NCBI GenBank assembly: GCA_033782935.1
Contig: JAWQEG010001306.1
Span: forward strand, 2,604,001 to 2,668,000
Length of the DNA: 64,000 nt
From: Petrolisthes cinctipes
Lineage: Eukaryota; Arthropoda; Malacostraca; Decapoda; Porcellanidae
Reading direction: 5' to 3'
Made by a program: the position numbers and the translations under genes. Under the pieces are notes generated by a model, which was not told the DNA's origin, ran no database searches, and saw only the letters and a program-made list of their open reading frames with translations. Of this stretch, positions 59,177 through 64,000 are shown one piece after another; the first letter of the stretch is position 1, and each line of letters starts with the position of its first letter.

Positions 59177-61485
59177 CTACTCCGTGTTAGAGTATTTTCA
59201 AAATACATGCTCAAAACATACTGAAAATCGATCTTTTAGGTGCACAAAAGTCGATATGTGCAGGCATCTACAGTACCCGTTTATATCTCAAATTCAGGCT
59301 CAAAACACCCGAAAATTCAATATTTTGGGATCCCAGAAGCAATCTGTACATGCCTACTCAGTGTTAGAGTATTTTCAAAATACAGGCCAGAAACATGCTG
59401 AAAATCGATATTTTAGATGCCCAAAGTCAATATGTGCATGTATCTTCTGTACCCGTTTATATCTCAAATTCAGGCTCAAAACACCCGAAAATTCAATATT
59501 TTGGGGTCCCAGAAGCAATCTGTACAGTGCTAGAATATTTTCAAAATATAGGCTAAAAACATGCTAAAAATCGATCTTTTAAGTGCCAAAAAGTCGATAT
59601 CTCAAATTCAGTCCCAAAACACCCGAAAATTCAATATTTAGGGGTCCCAGAAGCGATCTGTACATGCCTACTCCGTGTTAGAGTATTTTCAAAATACATG
59701 CTCAAAACATACTGAAAATCGATCTTTTAGGTGCACAAAAGTCGATATGTGCATGCATCTTCAGTACCCGTTTATATCTCAAATTCAGGCCCAAAACACC
59801 CGAAAATTCAATATTTTGGGGTCCCAGAAGCAATCTGTACATGCTTACACAGTGCTAGAATATTTTCAAAATATAGGCTAAAAACATGCTAAAAATCGAC
59901 ATTTTAGGTGTCAAAAAATCGATATCTCAAATTCAGTCCCAAAACACCCGAAAATTCGATATTTAGAGGTCCCAGAAGGTATCTGTACATGCTTACTCCG
60001 TGTTAGAGTATTTTCAAAATACAGGCCAAAAACATACTGAAAATCGATCTTTTAGGTGCCCAAAGACAATATGTGCATGCATCTTCTGTACCCGTTTATA
60101 TCTCAAATTCAGGCTCAAAACACCCGAAAATTCAATATTTTGGGGTCCCAGAAGCAATATGTACATGCCTACTCAGTGTTAGAGTATTTTCAAAATACAG
60201 GCCCAAAACATGCTGAAAATCGATATTTTAGATGCCCAAAGTCAATATGTGCATGTATCTTCTGTACCCGTTTATATCTCAAATTCAGGCTCAAAACACC
60301 CGAAAATTCAATATTTTGGGGTCCCAGAAGCAATCTGTACATGCCTACACAGTGCTAGATAATTTTCAAAATATTGGCTAAAAACATGCTAAAAATCGAC
60401 ATTTTAGGTGCCAAAAAATCGATATCTCAAATTCAGTCCCAAAACACCCGAAAATTCGATATTTAGAGGTCCCAGAAGGTATCTGTACATGCCTACTCCG
60501 TGTTAGAGTATTTTCAAAGTACAGGCCAAAAACATACTGAAAATCGATCTTTTAGGTGCCCAAAAGTCGATATGTGCATGCATCTTCAGTACCCGTTTAT
60601 ATCTCAAATTCAGGCTCAAAACACCCGAAAATTCAATATTTTGGGGTCCCAGAAGCAATCTGTACATGCCTACTCAGTGTTAGAGTATTTTCAAAATACA
60701 GGCCCAAAACATGCTGAAAATCGATATTTTAGATGCCCAAAGTCAATATGTGCATGTATCTTCTGTACCCGTTTATATCTCAAATTCAGGCTCAAAACAC
60801 CCGAAAATTCAATATTTTGGGGTCCCAGAAGCAATATGTACAGTGCTAGAATATTTTCAAAATATAGGCTAAAAACATGCTAAGAATCGATCTTTTAAGT
60901 GCCAAAAAGTCGATATCTCAAATTCAGTCCCAAAACACCCGAAAATTCGATATTTAGGGGTCCCAGAAGCGATCTGTACATGCCTACTCCGTGTTAGAGT
61001 ATTTTCAAAATACATGCTCAAAACATACTGAAAATCGATCTTTTAGGTGCACAAAAGTCGATATGTGCATGCATCTTCAGTACCCGTTTATATCTCAAAT
61101 TCAGGCTCAAAACACCCGAAAATTCAATATTTTGGGGTCCCAGAAGCAATCTGTACATGCCTACTCAGTGTTAGAGTATTTTCAAAATACAGGCCCAAAA
61201 CATACTGAAAATCGATCTTTTAGGTGCACAAAAGTCGATATGTGCATGTATCTTCTGTACCCGTTTATATCTCAAATTCAGGCTCAAAACACCCGAAAAT
61301 TCAATATTTTGGGGTCCCAGAAGCAATCTGTACATGCCTACACAGTGCTAGAATATTTTCAAAATATAGGCTAAAAACATGCTAAAAATCAACATTTTAG
61401 GTGCCAAAAAATCGATATCTCAAATTCAGTCCCAAAACACCCGAAAATTCGATATTTAGAGGTCCCAGAAGGTATCTGTACATGC
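59177..61485 (+). repeat. Mixed trimers and dimers between the 3459-bp copies
   Basis: Units start at 59177 (491 bp, GCAGGCATCTACAG, CAGGCCAGAAACATG), 59668 (A2-C dimer, 325), 59993 (A1/B-B2-C, 500 bp, GCCCAAAGACAATATG), 60493 (491, TTCAAAGTACAGG as in the 2309-bp unit) and 60984 (502 bp; its second monomer at 61161 is B2 on the left and A2 on the right, 177 bp). Confidence 0.82.
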
Positions 61486-62635
61486 CTACTCCGTGTTAGA
61501 GTATTTTCAAAATACAGGCATAAAACATACTGAAAATCGATCTCTTAGGTGCCCAAAAGTCGATATGTGCATGCATCTTCTGTACCCGTTTATATCTCAA
61601 ATTCTGGCCCTAAACACCCAAAAATTCGATATTTTGGGGTCCCAGAAGCGATCTGTACATGCCTACTCCGTGTTAGAGTATTTTCAAAATTCAGGCCCAA
61701 AACATGCTGAAAATCGATATTTTTGGTGCCCAATGTCAATATGTGCATGTATCTTCTATACCCGTTTATATCTCAAATTCAGGCTCAAAACACCCGAAAA
61801 TTCAATATTTTGGGGTCCCAGAAGCAATCTGTACATGCCTACTCAGTGCTAGAATATTTTCAAAATATAGGCTAAAAACATGCTAAAAATCGATCTTTTA
61901 GGTGCCAAAAAGTCGATATCTCAAATTCAGTCCCAAAACACCCGAAAATTCGATATTTATTGGTCCCAGAAGCGATCTGTACATGCCTACTCCGTGTTAG
62001 AGTATTTTCAAAATACATGCTCAAAACATACTCAAAATCGATCTTTTAGGTGCACAAAAGTCGATATGTGCAGGCATCTACAGTACCCGTTTATATCTCA
62101 AATTCAGGCTCAAAACACCCGAAAATTCGATATTTTGGGGTCCCAGAAGCAATCTGTACATGCCTACTCAGTGTTAGAGTATTTTCAAAATATAGGCTAA
62201 AAACATGCTAAAAATCGATCTTTTAAGTGCCAAAAAGTCGATATCTCAAATTCAGTCCCAAAACACCCGAAAATTCGATATTTAGGGGTCCCAGAAGCTA
62301 TCTGTACATGCCTACTCCGTGTTAGAGTATTTTCAAAATACAGGCCCAAAACATGCTGAAAATCGATATTTTAGATGCCCAAAGTCAATATGTGCATGTA
62401 TCTTCTGTACCCGTTTATATCTCAAATTCAGGCCCAAAACACCCGAAAATTCAATATTTTGGGGTCCCAGAAGCAATCTGTACATGCCTACACAGTGCTA
62501 GAATATTTTCAAAATATAGGCTAAAAATATGCTAAAAATCGACATTTTAGGTGCCAAAAAATCGATATCTCAAATTCAGTCCCAAAACACCCGAAAATTC
62601 GATATTTAGAGGTCCCAGAAGGTATCTGTACATGC
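61486..62635 (+). repeat. 1150-bp segment, copy 2 of a 3459-bp spaced repeat
   Basis: Trimer at 61486, A2-C dimer at 61987 and B2-C dimer at 62312, the order and marks of 58027-59176. Private changes include CACCCAAAAATTCG near 61616, CTTCTATACCCG near 61754, TTTATTGGTCCC near 61957, ACATACTCAAAATCG near 62027 and GCTAAAAATATGC near 62520. Confidence 0.88.
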
Positions 62636-64000
62636 TTACTCCGTGTTAGAGTATTTTCAAAATACAGGCTAAAAACATACTGAAAATCGATATTTTAGAT
62701 GCCGAAAGTCAATATGTGCATGTATCTTCTGTACCCGTTTATATCTCAAATTCAGGCTCAAAACACCCGAAAATTCAATATTTTGGGGTCCCAGAAGCAA
62801 TCTGTACATGCCTACACAGTGCTAGATAATTTTCAAAATATTGGCTAAAAACATGCTAAAAATCGACATTTTAGGTGCCAAAAAATCGATATCTCAAATT
62901 CAGTCCCAAAACACCCGAAAATTCGATATTTAGAGGTCCCAGAAGGTATCTGTACATGCCTACTCCGTGTTAGAGTATTTTCAAAGTACAGGCCAAAAAC
63001 ATACTGAAAATCGATCTTTTAGGTGCCCAAAAGTCGATATGTGCATGCATCTTCAGTACCCGTTTATATCTCAAATTCAGGCTCAAAACACCCGAAAATT
63101 CAATATTTTGGGGTCCCAGAAGCAATCTGTACATGCCTACTCAGTGTTAGAGTATTTTCAAAATACAGGCCAGAAACATGCTGAAAATCGATATTTTAGA
63201 TGCCCAAAGTCAATATGTGCATGTATCTTCTGTACCCGTTTATATCTCAAATTCAGGCTCAAAACACCCGAAAATTCAATATTTTGGGGTCCCAGAAGCA
63301 ATCTGTACAGTGCTAGAATATTTTCAAAATATAGGCTAAAAACATGCTAAAAATCGATCTTTTAAGTGCCAAAAAGTCGATATCTCAAATTCAGTCCCAA
63401 AACGCCCGAAAATTCAATATTTAGGGGTCCCAGAAGCGATCTGTACATGCCTACTCCGTGTTATAGTATTTTCAAAATACATGCTCAAAACATACTGAAA
63501 ATCGATCTTTTAGGTGCACAAAAGTCGATATGTGCATGCATCTTCAGTACCCGTTTATATCTCAAATTCAGGCTCAAAACACCTGAAAATTCAATATTTT
63601 GGGGTCCCAGAAGCAATCTGTACATGCCTACACAGTGCTAGAATATTTTCAAAATATAGGCTAAAAACATGCTAAAAATCGACATTTTAGGTGCTAAAAA
63701 ATCGATATCTCAAATTCAGTCCCAAAACACCCGAAAATTCGATATTTAGAGGTCCCAGAAGGTATCTGTACATGCTTACTCCGTGTTAGAGTATTTTCAA
63801 AATACAGGCCCAAAACATGCTGAAAATCGATATTTTAGATGCCCAAAGTCAATATGTGCATGTATCTTCTGTACCCGTTTATATCTCAAATTCAGGCTCA
63901 AAACACCCGAAAATTCAATATTTTGGGGTCCCAGAAGCAATCTGTACATGCCTACACAGTGCTAGAATATTTTCAAAATATAGGCTAAAAACAAGCTAAA
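62636..64000 (+). repeat. Terminal block, cut by the window edge
   Basis: Dimer at 62636 (AGGCTAAAAACATACTG joined to B2 with ATGCCGAAAG; C at 62812 with TAGATAATTTTC and ATATTGGC), trimer at 62960 (491 bp, TTCAAAGTACAGG, as at 60493), A2-C dimer at 63451 (GTGTTATAG), B2 at 63776 and the first 49 bp of a C monomer at 63952 with ACAAGCTAAA. The array clearly continues beyond base 64000. Confidence 0.85.

Larger units (their letters stand above)
1..64000 (+). repeat. Satellite DNA array, A-B-C trimeric higher-order repeat, fills the whole window
   Basis: Every part of the window can be placed in one tandem series of monomers that begin CTACTC(C/A)(G)TG and end CTGTACATGC. Three lengths recur: 177 bp (class A), 176 bp (class B) and 148 bp (class C). 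All are in the same orientation and join without spacers. I walked the monomer starts from 1 to 63952 and the lengths add up with only small indels. No transposon ends, rRNA, tRNA, CRISPR or unique gene sequence interrupts it, and both edges are cut by the window. Nucleosome-scale monomers, higher-order repeats and near-identical distant units are what is known of centromeric or heterochromatic satellites in eukaryotes. A centromeric location is inference, and the species and family name are unknown to me. Confidence 0.97.

Noticed and set aside
1..64000. CRISPR array or bacterial direct repeats
   Set aside because: There are no unique spacers; the repeat unit itself is continuous, 148-177 bp long and hierarchical. 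No cas-like gene is present.
1..64000. CENP-B box or other known centromere protein motif
   Set aside because: I looked for a TTCG....A..CGGGA-like pattern in A, B and C and did not find one. Centromere identity therefore rests only on general organisation.
1..64000. An undescribed gene system hidden in the window
   Set aside because: After walking all monomer starts no stretch is left over that could hold a gene, an RNA gene or a mobile element. The unusual content is the repeat architecture itself.

Overview
The window contains no recognisable gene. From base 1 to base 64000 it is one uninterrupted, head-to-tail satellite DNA array on a single strand sense, about 41% G+C in a hand-counted monomer. 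I found no transposon, no unique spacer and no inverted block. The basic monomer is 177 bp and is itself two diverged halves of 89 and 88 bp. This organisation points to a nuclear eukaryotic satellite, probably centromeric or other constitutive heterochromatin. I do not recognise the family or the species. CpG sites are abundant, and several class-defining differences are CpG to CpA/TpG changes, which suggests a genome with cytosine methylation.

Three monomer classes follow each other: A (177 bp), B (176 bp) and C (148 bp, a monomer with a 29-bp internal deletion). A-B-C makes a trimer of 501 bp, or 491 bp where 10 bp are missing at the B/C junction. Trimers form longer higher-order repeats. 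In bases 1-21625 the order is very regular. Five trimers make a 2465/2475-bp unit, each started by a distinctive monomer (CTACTCCGCGATAG) at 1, 2466, 4941, 7416, 9891, 11874, 15331 and 18788. Two 2475-bp units alternate to give a 4950-bp period. From 9891 the unit changes to one of four trimers (1983 bp) and then to seven-trimer units (3457 bp).

At about 21.6 kb the regular order ends. A second B class (B2, with TTTTAGATGCCC) appears for the first time, and the rest of the window is a patchwork of dimers, trimers, tetramers and pentamers with chimeric monomers. It holds several local duplications: 678 bp (29.3-30.6 kb), 1677 bp with T-run expansions (33.1-36.5 kb), 2309 bp (39.3-43.9 kb), an 829-bp unit with a 23-bp deletion (49.1-53.1 kb), a 3448-bp spaced copy (50.0/53.4 kb) and a 3459-bp spaced copy (58.0/61.5 kb).

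The many short open frames (up to 178 codons) come from the repeat itself and are not genes. The biology here is sequence turnover (unequal exchange, conversion, microhomology deletion) and perhaps chromatin packaging, not an encoded pathway. Coordinates and alignments were read by eye; identities are approximate unless a count is given.
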